Shown here in pieces: positions 36,433-45,091 of a DNA stretch of 64,000 nt. The notes under the pieces were generated by a model. The model ran no database searches. It worked only from the letters and a program-made list of their open reading frames with translations, and had not been told where the DNA came from. Both the position numbers and the translations under genes were made by a program. Within the stretch, counting starts at the first letter, position 1. Every line of letters starts with the position of its first letter. This DNA comes from Kribbella capetownensis (GTDB taxonomy: Bacteria > Actinomycetota > Actinomycetes > Propionibacteriales > Kribbellaceae): the NCBI RefSeq assembly GCF_004331485.1, contig NZ_SJKD01000001.1, positions 1,116,001-1,180,000 of the forward strand, in the 5' to 3' direction.

Positions 36433-36535
36433 CTGCGCGGAGCGTTGACACCCGGCAGGCCGCGTGCCCAGAGTTGGGCCGTCAAGGGGGCATCGTTGTC
36501 ACAGGCGGCTCCACCCAAGTGATCGGAGAGTGAAC

Positions 36536-37813
36536 ATGCGTGGTCTGAGTAAGACCCTCGCGGTGCTGAGTGCGGCGGGTCTTCTCGCGGTCAGCGCCTG
36601 CGGGAACAGCGATGACGGCGGCGGCGGTGGAGACTCGGCGGCGAGCAAGGACGTCACGGTCTTCACCTGGTGGGCCGATGGCGGCGAGAAGGCCGGTCTG
36701 GACGGCATGGTCTCGGTGTTCAACACCGACTGCAAGGACTTCAAGTTCGTCAACTCCGCGGTCGCGGGTGGCGCCGGGTCGAACGCCAAGCAGGTGCTGG
36801 CCAACGACCTGCAGGCGGGCAAGCCGCCGTCCACGTTCCAGGCGCACGCCGGCGCGGAGCTGAAGGACTACATCAACGCGGGGCAGGTCGACGACGTCAG
36901 CCAGCTGTACAAGGACTACGGGCTGGACAAGGCCTTCCCGCAGAACCTGATCGACAACCTGACCGTCGACGGCAAGATCTACTCGATCCCGGCCAACATC
37001 CACCGCGCCAACGTGGTCTGGGCCAACCCGGCGGTGCTGAAGAAGGCCAGCATCGACGGCGCCAAGGCGCCGGCCAGCGTGGACGCCTGGATCGCGGACA
37101 TGGACAAGTTGAAGGCGGCCGGCGTGAAGGCGCCGCTGGCGATCTCCAAGGGCTTCGCACAGGAGATGCTGGTCGAGGCCGTGCTGCTGGCCGACCTCGG
37201 GGCGGACAAGTTCAGCGGTCTGTGGGACGGCAAGACCGACTGGGCCGGTGCCGACGTGACCGCGGCACTGGAGAAGTACAAGAAGCTGCTGACCTACACG
37301 AACGCCGACCGTGAGGCGATCGACTGGCCGGACGCGCTGCAGTACGTGAACAAGGGCCAGGCCGGCTACACGCTGATGGGTGACTGGGTCGCCGCGCAGC
37401 AGCTGGCCGACAAGGTGCCGGACTCGGCGTACACCTACTGGCCGGCTCCGGGGACCTCGGGAACCTTCCAGTTCCTGGCGGACTCGTTCACGCTGCCGAC
37501 CAACGGGGCTGACCCCGACGGTGCGAAGTGCTGGCTGAAGACCGTCGGTTCGGCCGAGGGCCAGAAGGCGTTCAACACCAAGAAGGGCTCGATCCCGGCC
37601 CGCTCGGACGCGCAGCCGGCCGACTACCCGAAGTACCAGCAGGGCGCGATGGCCGACTGGAAGAGCAACAAGATCGTGCCGTCGTGCGCCCACGGTGCTG
37701 CCTGCACGCTGGGCCAGAACAACGACATCCTCTCCGCGCTCAGCCAGTTCAGTGGCAGCCCCGACGTGGCCAAGTTGCAGACGGCGCTCGGTAACGCGAT
37801 GAAGACGAGCTGA
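36536..37813 (+). CDS. Sugar ABC transporter substrate-binding lipoprotein
   Basis: A 425-residue protein with a lipoprotein signal (hydrophobic core then VSACG, lipobox Cys about 22), a Gly/Asp-rich linker and a CUT1-type solute-binding fold (VFTWWADGGEKAGLDGMVSV, DGKIYSIPANIHRANVVWAN, AGYTLMGDW). It captures a mono- or oligosaccharide outside the membrane. ATG 36536 has GGAGAG upstream. It is followed by two permease genes. No ATPase gene is present, so a shared MsiK-like ATPase elsewhere probably energises it. Confidence 0.88.
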   Translation: MRGLSKTLAVLSAAGLLAVSACGNSDDGGGGGDSAASKDVTVFTWWADGGEKAGLDGMVSVFNTDCKDFKFVNSAVAGGAGSNAKQVLANDLQAGKPPSTFQAHAGAELKDYINAGQVDDVSQLYKDYGLDKAFPQNLIDNLTVDGKIYSIPANIHRANVVWANPAVLKKASIDGAKAPASVDAWIADMDKLKAAGVKAPLAISKGFAQEMLVEAVLLADLGADKFSGLWDGKTDWAGADVTAALEKYKKLLTYTNADREAIDWPDALQYVNKGQAGYTLMGDWVAAQQLADKVPDSAYTYWPAPGTSGTFQFLADSFTLPTNGADPDGAKCWLKTVGSAEGQKAFNTKKGSIPARSDAQPADYPKYQQGAMADWKSNKIVPSCAHGAACTLGQNNDILSALSQFSGSPDVAKLQTALGNAMKTS

Positions 37814-37856
37814 TGCGCGACGAGTTGCGGATCCGACCCGGCTGGGAGGACTGAAC

Positions 37857-38756
37857 GTGCACGGAAGAATCCGCACCTGGGGACCTGGCGCCCTGGTGCT
37901 GCTGCCGACCGTGCTCTTGCTCGGGTACTTCGTCTACGGGCTGATCGCGTGGTCCTTCAACACGTCGCTGACCGACCGGCACACGGCCCGCAAAGGCCCG
38001 GCCCACTACGTCGGCTTCGAGAACTACGTGAACCTGTTCGGCGAGGACCGGTTCCTCAACTCGCTGAAGAACCTCGGCGTGCTCACGGTGGCGTTCATCG
38101 TGGGCACGCTGATCTTCGGCCTGCTCTGGGCCCTGCTGCTGGAGAAGGGGGTCACCGGCGAGGGCGTGTTCCGGTCGATCTTCCTGTTCCCGATGGCGAT
38201 CTCGATGATCGCCTCGGGCGTGGTCTGGGGCTGGTTGCTGAACCCGTCCCAGGGTGACGACGCCCGCGGCCTGAACCGGCTCTTCGCGATTCTCCATCTG
38301 AACTTCCTGGAGAATCCGTGGTGGACCGCGGGGAGCAGATGGACGACGATGGCGGCCATCGCCCTGCCCGCGGTCTGGCAGATGTCCGGCTACATCATGG
38401 CGCTGTTCCTGGCCGGCTTCCGGGGCATTCCGCCGGAGCTGCGCGAGGCCGCCCGGGTCGATGGCGCGAGCGAGTTCAAGCTGTACCGGTACGTGCTGTT
38501 CCCGCAACTGTCGCCGATCGCGTTGTCGGCGCTGATCATCCTCGGCCACATCTCGCTGAAGCTGTTCGACCTGATCTACGCGATCACCGGGCCGAACCAG
38601 TTCCGCACCGAGGTGCCGTCGATCTACATGTGGAACACCTTGTTGCGCAGTGATCAGGCCAAGGCGGCCGCGATCGCGATCGTCCTGCTCGCGTGCGTCG
38701 CGGTCCTCGTCATCCCGTACCTCTCGTGGACCGCCCGGCAGGAGGCCAAGCAATGA
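37857..38756 (+). CDS. Sugar ABC transporter permease (MalF-like)
   Basis: The 299-residue permease has six membrane helices and the EAA loop (ELREAARVDGASEFKLYRYV) that contacts the ATPase. The GTG start has GGGAGGA upstream. It overlaps the second permease gene by 4 nt (ATGA). It works with the preceding lipoprotein in carbohydrate uptake. The substrate is not evident. Confidence 0.88.
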   Translation: MHGRIRTWGPGALVLLPTVLLLGYFVYGLIAWSFNTSLTDRHTARKGPAHYVGFENYVNLFGEDRFLNSLKNLGVLTVAFIVGTLIFGLLWALLLEKGVTGEGVFRSIFLFPMAISMIASGVVWGWLLNPSQGDDARGLNRLFAILHLNFLENPWWTAGSRWTTMAAIALPAVWQMSGYIMALFLAGFRGIPPELREAARVDGASEFKLYRYVLFPQLSPIALSALIILGHISLKLFDLIYAITGPNQFRTEVPSIYMWNTLLRSDQAKAAAIAIVLLACVAVLVIPYLSWTARQEAKQ

Positions 38757-39652
38757 GCACCGCAGAAGCCGCCACCGGTCAGGCCGCCGCGGCGCTCACC
38801 CGCAAGCCGCGGCGCAGTACGATCGCCGACGGTTCGACCCGGCGCAGCCGGACCTTCCGGTACCTCTTCCTGCTGCTCTTCCTGCTGTTCGTGCTGACTC
38901 CGGTGTACGTCGTCGTGGTCACCAGCTTCAAGACCGCCAGCGACACCACGGCCGCCGCACAGTGGTCGTTGCCGGAGACCTGGACGCTGGAGCCGTGGAG
39001 CAAGGCGTGGGACGTGCTGCGGCCGTACATGATCCGGTCGCTGTCGCTGGCGATCCCGGCCGCGATCATCTCGTCGATGATCGGTTCCGCGAACGGGTTC
39101 GTGCTGGCCCGCTGGCGGTTCCCCGGCGCGAACATCGTGTTCGCGTTCATCCTGTTCGGGATGTTCATCCCGTACCAGGCGGTGATGCTGCCGCTGCGGA
39201 CGACGTTCACCGAGCTGGACGTGACCCGGGGTGTGCCGACGCTGATCATCGCGCACTGCATCTACGGCATCCCGATCTGCACACTGATCTTCCGGAACTA
39301 CTACGCCACGATCGTGCCGACCGAGATCATCGAGTCGGCCCGGGTGGACGGCGCCGGACTGATCCAGACGTACGCCCGGATCATTCTGCCGATCTCGATC
39401 TCCGGGTTCGTGGTGACGTTGATCTGGCAGTTCACCTCGGTCTGGAACGACTTCCTGTTCGCCCTGTTCCTGACCCAGCAGAACAACGGTCCGGTGACGT
39501 TGGGCCTGGCGGCGCTGTCCGGCGGCCAGAAGGTCGACTACGCGGCCAGCATGGCCGGCGCGCTGATCACCTCGTTCCCGACCCTGCTGGTCTACATCCT
39601 GCTGGGCCGCTGGTTCATCGGCGGCCTGATGGCGGGTGCCCTGAAGGGCTGA
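38753..39652 (+). CDS. Sugar ABC transporter permease (MalG-like)
   Basis: The 299-residue permease has a cytosolic N-terminus of about 35 residues, six membrane helices and the EAA loop EIIESARVDGAGLIQTYARI. It ends with the typical MAGALKG tail of this group. It pairs with the upstream permease to form the channel. A strong hairpin follows the stop, which closes the three-gene operon. Confidence 0.88.
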   Translation: MSTAEAATGQAAAALTRKPRRSTIADGSTRRSRTFRYLFLLLFLLFVLTPVYVVVVTSFKTASDTTAAAQWSLPETWTLEPWSKAWDVLRPYMIRSLSLAIPAAIISSMIGSANGFVLARWRFPGANIVFAFILFGMFIPYQAVMLPLRTTFTELDVTRGVPTLIIAHCIYGIPICTLIFRNYYATIVPTEIIESARVDGAGLIQTYARIILPISISGFVVTLIWQFTSVWNDFLFALFLTQQNNGPVTLGLAALSGGQKVDYAASMAGALITSFPTLLVYILLGRWFIGGLMAGALKG

Positions 39653-39672
39653 CCGGCAGGACGACGTACGAC

Positions 39673-39702
39673 GCGGCCCGTGCTACTCCAAGCACGGGCC
39701 GC
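39673..39702 (+). terminator. Terminator of the sugar ABC operon
   Basis: GCGGCCCGTGCT (39673-39684) pairs perfectly with AGCACGGGCCGC (39691-39702) around the loop ACTCCA, 20 nt after the permease stop. Confidence 0.82.
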
Positions 39703-39793
39703 AGTCGTTCCGTGACGGCGTGTCGAGCTCGTTGTCCACAGGACGCGCGCAGGGGCCTGCGGCGGACTGGGACTGGACGGTAATGTCGCGGAC

Positions 39794-41428
39794 GTGACCA
39801 AGTCACCACGAGGCCGGGACGGACGGCGCAGCCACCTGCGGCTGGTCGATTCGGCGCCGGGCCCGACCCACGGACCCACGGCTGGTGTCGACGTCGACAC
39901 CACGCCGAGCGTCGCCGTGCTGGAAACCCTGCTGGAAACGCTCTCCCTGGACCTGGCCGCCGCGCCGCCGGCGCTGCACCCGGTGATCGCCGAGGCCTCC
40001 GTCGCGCGGTCCGCGGCGATGCTCGCCGACCAGCTCTGGCCGGCCGGAAGGCCGGACGAGATCGGCGAGGTCGAGCGGTTCTTCTGGGCCGATGCCGCGC
40101 GGGTGCTCGGTGAGCGCCGCGACCTCGAATCCTTTGTCCTGCTGACGAGTCTGGCCCGCACGGTCGGTCCGGCCGGGCGGTTGCCGCTGCAGCGGGCACA
40201 CCTGTCCCGGCTCCGCACCGAGGCCGAGGTGCCGGAGTGGGTGACCCGGATCGCCGGCTTCCGGCTGACCAGCGCGATCGTGTCCGAGGACATCAGCGGT
40301 GACGGGCTGAGCGTCGTACTGGACTACGACGACGACCACCATCCGCACACCGTGGTGGTGTTCATCGACAACAACATCGGCGCGATCGTGAAGGACGTGT
40401 TCGTCGGACCGCCGGTGGACCGGGTGCTGGAGGCGTACCAGCGCGGTGGCCGGGTGACGATCCGGTCGGTCCGCCCGCCGACCGCGGCCGGGATCATCCT
40501 GCAGGCGCTCGGCGAGACCAACGACTACGACGATCCGCCGGTCAGCGAGGACTTCGAGTTCTTCTCGGCCCTGCTGGTGAACCGGCTGACCCAGTTGCCG
40601 GAACGCCCGATCCGGCCTCCCGTTCGCCCGCTGCTCTCCCCGCGGCAGCGCGATCAGTTGGTCGACGATTTCCTCGGGTCGCCGTACGGCGCGGGCCTGT
40701 CCGGCGACGCGGCGGACATCGTGCGGCTGTGGATCGACCATGCGGTCGACCACACCGTCGGCGGTCCGCTGCGCGTGAGCGCCGTACTGGTCGAGCTGTT
40801 CCTGGCGCACTGGCTGCCCCGGAAGGTGCTTGCCGACAGCACCTACTTCGAGGCCGTGCCGGTGGTGGTCAAAGCCTGGCTGGGATTCGCGGGGGATCGG
40901 ACCCAGTTGGCGCTGGACGCCATCGATGAGGCTGTCGACGCGGTGGACGTGTGGACACCCGCCCTGGAGGCCGCGGCGATGGTCGACCCGGTCGGCTCGA
41001 AACCGGGCGAGCGGGTGTTCCTCGACGACACCACCAATGACCTCGAGGACGCCTACCGCGCCCTGTCCGGTCTCGGCTCACCGCCACAGCCCGATCTGCA
41101 CGGCCTGGACAAGTCCCAGGCCGCCACCTTGTCCGTCCTCGCCCCGCACGCCTGGCTGATGGCCGGCGAAACCTTGGGCAACGCCTACGCTCCCGACGCC
41201 TTCGACATCGCCGAGCGCCTGGTCCGCGAGGCCCCCGACCTGCTCGCCAAGGCCCGCCTGTCCACTTGGCCGCGCGCCATCGTCTGGCTCCTGGCCCACC
41301 GCCACCGCCTCGTCGGCCCCGGCGAACCCCTCACCCCCTACGCCCTCGCCGCCGACCTCTCCTCATCCCCCGCCACCCTCCGCAAAACCGCCAAACTCCT
41401 CACCGACACCCTGGTCCTACCCCGCTGA
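39794..41428 (+). CDS. Large soluble actinobacterial protein of unknown function
   Basis: The 544-residue protein has no signal peptide or membrane segment. The N-terminal 60 residues are low in structure. The middle (about 140-230) is beta-rich with an acidic strand (VVLDYDDDHHPHTVVVFIDN). The C-terminal part is helical and ends with a helix-turn-helix-like PYALAADLSSSPATLRKTAKLL. I do not recognise the family and give no function. GTG 39794 is the most likely start. It is preceded by a TAATGT box. The gene stands alone and ends before a low-complexity tract. Confidence 0.6.
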   Translation: MTKSPRGRDGRRSHLRLVDSAPGPTHGPTAGVDVDTTPSVAVLETLLETLSLDLAAAPPALHPVIAEASVARSAAMLADQLWPAGRPDEIGEVERFFWADAARVLGERRDLESFVLLTSLARTVGPAGRLPLQRAHLSRLRTEAEVPEWVTRIAGFRLTSAIVSEDISGDGLSVVLDYDDDHHPHTVVVFIDNNIGAIVKDVFVGPPVDRVLEAYQRGGRVTIRSVRPPTAAGIILQALGETNDYDDPPVSEDFEFFSALLVNRLTQLPERPIRPPVRPLLSPRQRDQLVDDFLGSPYGAGLSGDAADIVRLWIDHAVDHTVGGPLRVSAVLVELFLAHWLPRKVLADSTYFEAVPVVVKAWLGFAGDRTQLALDAIDEAVDAVDVWTPALEAAAMVDPVGSKPGERVFLDDTTNDLEDAYRALSGLGSPPQPDLHGLDKSQAATLSVLAPHAWLMAGETLGNAYAPDAFDIAERLVREAPDLLAKARLSTWPRAIVWLLAHRHRLVGPGEPLTPYALAADLSSSPATLRKTAKLLTDTLVLPR

Positions 41429-41431
41429 TCA

Positions 41432-41540
41432 CACCCCGCCGTCCGCACCCACCCCGCCGTCCCCGCACCCCGCCGTCCCTGCACCCCGCCGTCCCCCGCC
41501 GGCCCGCCACCCCGCCGGCCCGCCACCCCGCCCGCGCCGG
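41432..41540 (+). repeat. C-rich tandem low-complexity tract
   Basis: CACCCCGCCGTCC occurs about four times with small changes, followed by CCACCCCGCCGGCCCG twice. It is non-coding and lies right before the second 91-bp palindrome, in mirror arrangement to the G-rich tract beside copy 1. The interval 41429-41753 has no gene. Confidence 0.7.
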
Positions 41541-41551
41541 TTCCGCGAGTG

Positions 41552-41642
41552 GCATTTGAACGGATATCCCCTCGCGTTGCCGGTTCTCCCCCCGTGATAC
41601 GAGCTGAGAACCGGCAACGGCAAGGGATATCCGCTCAAATGC
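41552..41642. repeat. 91-bp extragenic palindrome, copy 2
   Basis: Position i pairs with 92-i in one register. The outer arm ATTTGAACGGATATCCC has its mate at about 41624-41640. The inner arm CGTTGCCGGTTCTC pairs perfectly with GAGAACCGGCAACG. Length and outer arms match copy 1 at 15644-15734, while the inner arms differ. Confidence 0.88.
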
Positions 41643-41753
41643 CTGAAGTCAGGGTGGGACGGGTGGATCCCGGATCCCGGATCTTGGATGGCGGGCCTGC
41701 CCGCAAGGCGGGGCTGGGGCTGGTGTGCTTGTGCCGAGGCGGACAATGGCGGC

Positions 41754-43532
41754 ATGCATGTGCGTGCGCCGGAGCTCAAGGGTCGTGGGTGGTTGAACAC
41801 CGGAGGGCGGGAGCTGTCGCTCGCGGACTTCCGGGGGCGGTTCCTGTTGCTGGACTTCTGGACGTTCTGCTGCATCAACTGCCTGCATGTGCTCGACGAG
41901 TTGCGGCCGCTGGAGGAGAAGTACGGCGACGCGCTGGTGATCGTGGGCGTGCATTCGCCGAAGTTCGCGCACGAGGGCGAGGAAGTGGCGGTCCGGTCCG
42001 CGGTCGAGCGGTACGAAGTGGGCCACCCGGTGCTCGACGACCCGGAGCTGGTGACGTGGCAGAACTACACCGCCCGGGCCTGGCCGACGCTGGTCCTGGT
42101 CGACCCGAACGGGTACATCGTCGCGCAGTACTCCGGTGAAGGACACGCGCACGCACTCGATGCCCAGCTGGCCGAGCTGATCGAGGAGCACGAGCGCGCC
42201 GGCACACTGACCCGAGGCAAGTCGCCGTACGTCGCTCCCGCGCCGGAGCCCACCGACCTCCGCTTCCCGGCCAAGGTCGTTGCCCTCGACAAGGGCTTCC
42301 TGGTGGCCGACGCCGGGAACCACAGCATCGTCGAGCTCGCCGAGGACGCGACCACCGTCGTACGCCGGATCGGCACCGGGCAGCGCGGATTCGCCGACGG
42401 CGACGCACAGGCCAGCTTCTCCGAGCCGAACGGGCTGACGCGGCTCCCGGCCGACGTCGCGACCAAGCTCGGGTACGACGTCGTCGTCGCCGACACGGTC
42501 AACCACGCGCTCCGCGGCATCGACCTGGCGACCGGCCGGGTCACGACCCTCGTCGGCACCGGCAAGCAGTGGATGGACGGCGACGGGACCGACGTACTGA
42601 GCTCGCCCTGGGACGTCGCGTGGTGGCAGGACAAGGTCTGGATCGCGATGGCCGGAGTCCACCAGTTGTGGACGTACGACCCGTTCACCAAGGTGACGGA
42701 GGTTGCCGCCGGCACCACGAACGAGGGTCTGAAGGACGGCGCGCCGGCCGAGGCGTGGTTCGCGCAGACCAGCGGCCTGGCAGCGGACGGGGACCGGCTC
42801 TGGCTGGCTGATTCCGAGATCTCCGCGCTGCGCTGGATCGACACCGAGGTCCACACCGCGGTTGGCACCGGCCTGTTCGACTTCGGCCTGCGCGACGGCA
42901 AGGCGAGCGAAGCCCTGCTCCAGCACCCGCTCGGCGTGACCGCTCTCCCGGACGGCACGATCGCGATCGCCGACACCTACAACGGCGCCGTACGCCGCTA
43001 TGACCCACGCACCGACGTGGTCGACACCATGGCCACCGGGCTGGCCGAGCCCAGCGGTGCCGTTGTCATGGGCAACGAACTGCTGGTGGTCGAGTCGGCG
43101 GCCCACCGGCTGACCCGGATCCCGCTCGGCGCGTCGGCGAAGGTGGACGAGTTCAGCACCAGGACCCAGCGGCCGCCGATGGAGGTCAGGGGTGGGGACG
43201 TGACGCTGGAGGTCGTCTTCACACCACCGCCGGGGCAGAAGCTGGACGATCGGTACGGACCGTCGACCCGGCTGCTGGTGTCCTCGACACCGGAGAACCT
43301 GCTACGTGAAGGCGCCGGCGACTCCACCGAGCTGAGCCGCCGGCTCGTCATCGACGAGCGGGTCGGGGACGGCGTACTGCACGTCGCCGTCCAGGCGGCC
43401 TCGTGTGACGACTCGGCCGAGGTCGAGTTCCCGGCCTGTCACATGCACCGCCAGGACTGGGGCGTCCCGATCCGGGTCACCCCGGACGGCGCCGCCCGCC
43501 TCGAACTGGTCCTGTCGGGCGCCACCGTCTAA
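41754..43532 (+). CDS. Thioredoxin-like plus NHL-repeat protein (NHLRC2-like)
   Basis: The 592-residue protein begins with a thioredoxin fold of the TlpA type (LSLADFRGRFLLLDFWTF, then the redox pair Cys40-x-x-Cys43 in CCINC). A six-bladed NHL/beta-propeller domain follows (about 165-480), and a C-terminal beta domain (about 480-592) with CHMHRQDWGVP. No signal peptide is visible, so it is probably cytosolic, unlike most TlpA proteins. The architecture matches NHLRC2-type proteins, whose function is unclear. ATG 41754 is chosen as the first start before VRAPEL. Confidence 0.8.
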   Translation: MHVRAPELKGRGWLNTGGRELSLADFRGRFLLLDFWTFCCINCLHVLDELRPLEEKYGDALVIVGVHSPKFAHEGEEVAVRSAVERYEVGHPVLDDPELVTWQNYTARAWPTLVLVDPNGYIVAQYSGEGHAHALDAQLAELIEEHERAGTLTRGKSPYVAPAPEPTDLRFPAKVVALDKGFLVADAGNHSIVELAEDATTVVRRIGTGQRGFADGDAQASFSEPNGLTRLPADVATKLGYDVVVADTVNHALRGIDLATGRVTTLVGTGKQWMDGDGTDVLSSPWDVAWWQDKVWIAMAGVHQLWTYDPFTKVTEVAAGTTNEGLKDGAPAEAWFAQTSGLAADGDRLWLADSEISALRWIDTEVHTAVGTGLFDFGLRDGKASEALLQHPLGVTALPDGTIAIADTYNGAVRRYDPRTDVVDTMATGLAEPSGAVVMGNELLVVESAAHRLTRIPLGASAKVDEFSTRTQRPPMEVRGGDVTLEVVFTPPPGQKLDDRYGPSTRLLVSSTPENLLREGAGDSTELSRRLVIDERVGDGVLHVAVQAASCDDSAEVEFPACHMHRQDWGVPIRVTPDGAARLELVLSGATV

Positions 43533-43543
43533 CCGCGCTCCCG

Positions 43544-43792
43544 CTACTCCTTGATGTCGCGGTGGTGTTCCTCGACGACGCGGTACTCCTCCTCGACCGC
43601 GGGGTCGATCGCGTCGGTCTCGACGCGGCGGCGCCGGTTCGTGATGTAGAAGGAGAGCAGGATGCCGGCCAGACCCGCGAGCATCAGGATGTAGCCGACG
43701 GCGGTCAGGTCGACCGCGTCCCACGAGTCCCGGACCGCGAACGCCAGGATGGCGCCCACCACCATCAAAAAGATCCCCACACCGATGCTCAT
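43544..43792 (-). CDS. DUF6458-family small membrane protein
   Basis: The 82-residue protein has two hydrophobic helices (IGVGIFLMVVGAILAFAV and TAVGYILMLAGLAGILLSFY) and an acidic, charged cytosolic tail (EEEYRVVEEHHRDIKE). It matches the short actinobacterial DUF6458 family of unknown function. Its ATG overlaps the stop of a 27-codon frame (ATGA), suggesting translational coupling. It converges on the NHL gene with 11 nt between the stops. Confidence 0.75.
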   Translation of the reverse strand: MSIGVGIFLMVVGAILAFAVRDSWDAVDLTAVGYILMLAGLAGILLSFYITNRRRRVETDAIDPAVEEEYRVVEEHHRDIKE

Positions 43793-43872
43793 GCGCGTCC
43801 TCGCTTCGCTCCGGGCGCGCACGAGACACGAGGTGCGCTGCCCTGGATGATGTGCTCGCTCCGCTCGCCCAT
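43789..43872 (-). CDS. Putative 27-residue protein coupled to DUF6458
   Basis: The short frame starts MGERSEHIIQGSAPRV, has CTAGGAGG at good spacing upstream and ends in a TGA that overlaps the DUF6458 ATG. The base composition includes the near-repeat CGCTTCGCTCCGG/CGCTCCGCTCG, so the amino acid bias could be chance. It is either a coupled small protein or an upstream frame that guides ribosomes. Confidence 0.45.
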   Translation of the reverse strand: MGERSEHIIQGSAPRVSCAPGAKRGRA

Positions 43873-43994
43873 GCCGAGCCTCCTAGTGAAGTCGCCGTAC
43901 ATCCTCGACGCTACTCCGCGTTGGCGGCGTTATCCATCAACACCCGATGTCGCTTGCGCCACCCCATCTGTACCCGGAGGGTAAACACGGACCG

Positions 43995-44765
43995 TCAGTG
44001 TGCGTGGAGCTCGATGTCACCGGAGACCGTGGTCGCCTCGAGGGAGTGAGACCCGTCGGCGTCGTTGCCGAGCTGGTTCTCCACCTCACCGCTGCGGGTG
44101 TCGGTGCTGACCTTGTAACCACCCGACGGCGCGGAGATCTCGATGTCGCTGCTGGTGCCCTTGGCCCGTACGTCGTTCGCCTCGCTCAGGTCGAGTTCGA
44201 TGTCGCCGGAGGTGGTCTCGACATTCACCGGGCCGCCCTTCAGGCCGCGCGCCTCGATGTCGCCGGAGTTCGCCGTCACGTCCAGCTTGCCGGTCAGATC
44301 CGACACCTCGACGTCGCCGGAGGTCAGGTCGAGCTTCACGTCACCGCTGATGTCGCTGAGTTCGATCTTGCCGGACGTCGACTTCGTGTCGACGCCGCTG
44401 ACGCCGGCGATGGACACGTCACCGCTGCCGTTGTGGCCGATCACCTTGGTACCGCGCGGGACGGTCACCTCGAAGTCGGCGCTGCACTGCCAGCCGCAGT
44501 CGCCGTCGAGCTTCAGGGTGCCGTTGTCGACGGAGTACGCGTCGCCGTGCTTCCAGAGCCAGTACTTGCGCTTCTCCTGCACAGTGGTCCGGTCGTCGCC
44601 GGACACCTTGATCGTGACGTCGGCGTTCTTGGCGGCCAGTTCGACCGTGGTGATCCGATCGTCGATCGTGTGGGTGTCGTCGGAGTCCCGGTCCCCGAAG
44701 GTCCAGAACGCCAGTCCCGCCGCGACCACCAGGAGCACAGCCCCCAGTTGCTTGCTCTCCGCCAT
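43995..44765 (-). CDS. DUF4097-family membrane-anchored beta-repeat protein
   Basis: The 256-residue protein has one N-terminal membrane anchor (LGAVLLVVAAGLAFWTF). A right-handed beta-solenoid of repeated SGDIEL-like turns follows (SGDVSIAG, SGKIELSD, SGDVKLD, SGDVEVSD, SGDIEAR, SGDIELDL, SGDIELHAH), the DUF4097 signature. It is probably exposed outside the membrane. Function in this family is unknown. Some members lie beside anti-sigma or PspC proteins, which is not the case here. Two cysteines (CGWQC) may form a disulfide. Confidence 0.8.
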   Translation of the reverse strand: MAESKQLGAVLLVVAAGLAFWTFGDRDSDDTHTIDDRITTVELAAKNADVTIKVSGDDRTTVQEKRKYWLWKHGDAYSVDNGTLKLDGDCGWQCSADFEVTVPRGTKVIGHNGSGDVSIAGVSGVDTKSTSGKIELSDISGDVKLDLTSGDVEVSDLTGKLDVTANSGDIEARGLKGGPVNVETTSGDIELDLSEANDVRAKGTSSDIEISAPSGGYKVSTDTRSGEVENQLGNDADGSHSLEATTVSGDIELHAH

Positions 44766-44907
44766 CGTCCGCCTCTTCTTCTACTGCCCCGCCACGTTGT
44801 CCGCTCGACAGTAGGCCGACCTGCGGTGCCGCAGGATCCGGCAGATCCCCCGACGCGTCCCTGAGGGCTTCCTGAGGTCACCCCCGGCGTACGGCGGGGG
44901 ACAGGGG

Positions 44908-44947
44908 ACGGCCCTGGCTCGGACAGGGGAAGCCAAGCCAGGGCCGT
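44908..44947. terminator. Hairpin in the DUF4097/acyl-CoA dehydrogenase interval
   Basis: ACGGCCCTGGCT (44908-44919) pairs with AGCCAGGGCCGT (44936-44947). Confidence 0.5.
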
Positions 44948-45015
44948 TGTGTTGCCACGGGCAGAAACGCTCCTACAAACAGCCGTTCCTCACCAGGGCA
45001 GATCGTGGGGGCAAC

Positions 45016-45039
45016 CCGGGGCAGATCCATCTGCCCCGG
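45016..45039. repeat. Compact inverted repeat
   Basis: CCGGGGCAGAT (45016-45026) pairs with ATCTGCCCCGG (45029-45039) with a two-base turn. It could form a hairpin in transcripts running past the dehydrogenase terminator, or act as a protein site for the upstream region of DUF4097. Confidence 0.5.
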
Positions 45040-45046
45040 AACCGGG

Positions 45047-45083
45047 CCTCCGGCTCGACCCGCGCAAGTGGTCGAGCCGGAGG
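45047..45083 (-). terminator. Terminator of the acyl-CoA dehydrogenase gene
   Basis: CCTCCGGCTCGACC (45047-45060) pairs perfectly with GGTCGAGCCGGAGG (45070-45083), 9 nt beyond the dehydrogenase stop. Confidence 0.82.
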
Positions 45084-45091
45084 GGTTCGGG

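Larger units (their letters stand above)
44766..45091. other. Intergenic interval with several hairpins
   Basis: The 326-bp interval holds the DUF4097 promoter side and three inverted repeats listed separately. I find no coding frame with a ribosome site. Confidence 0.5.
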
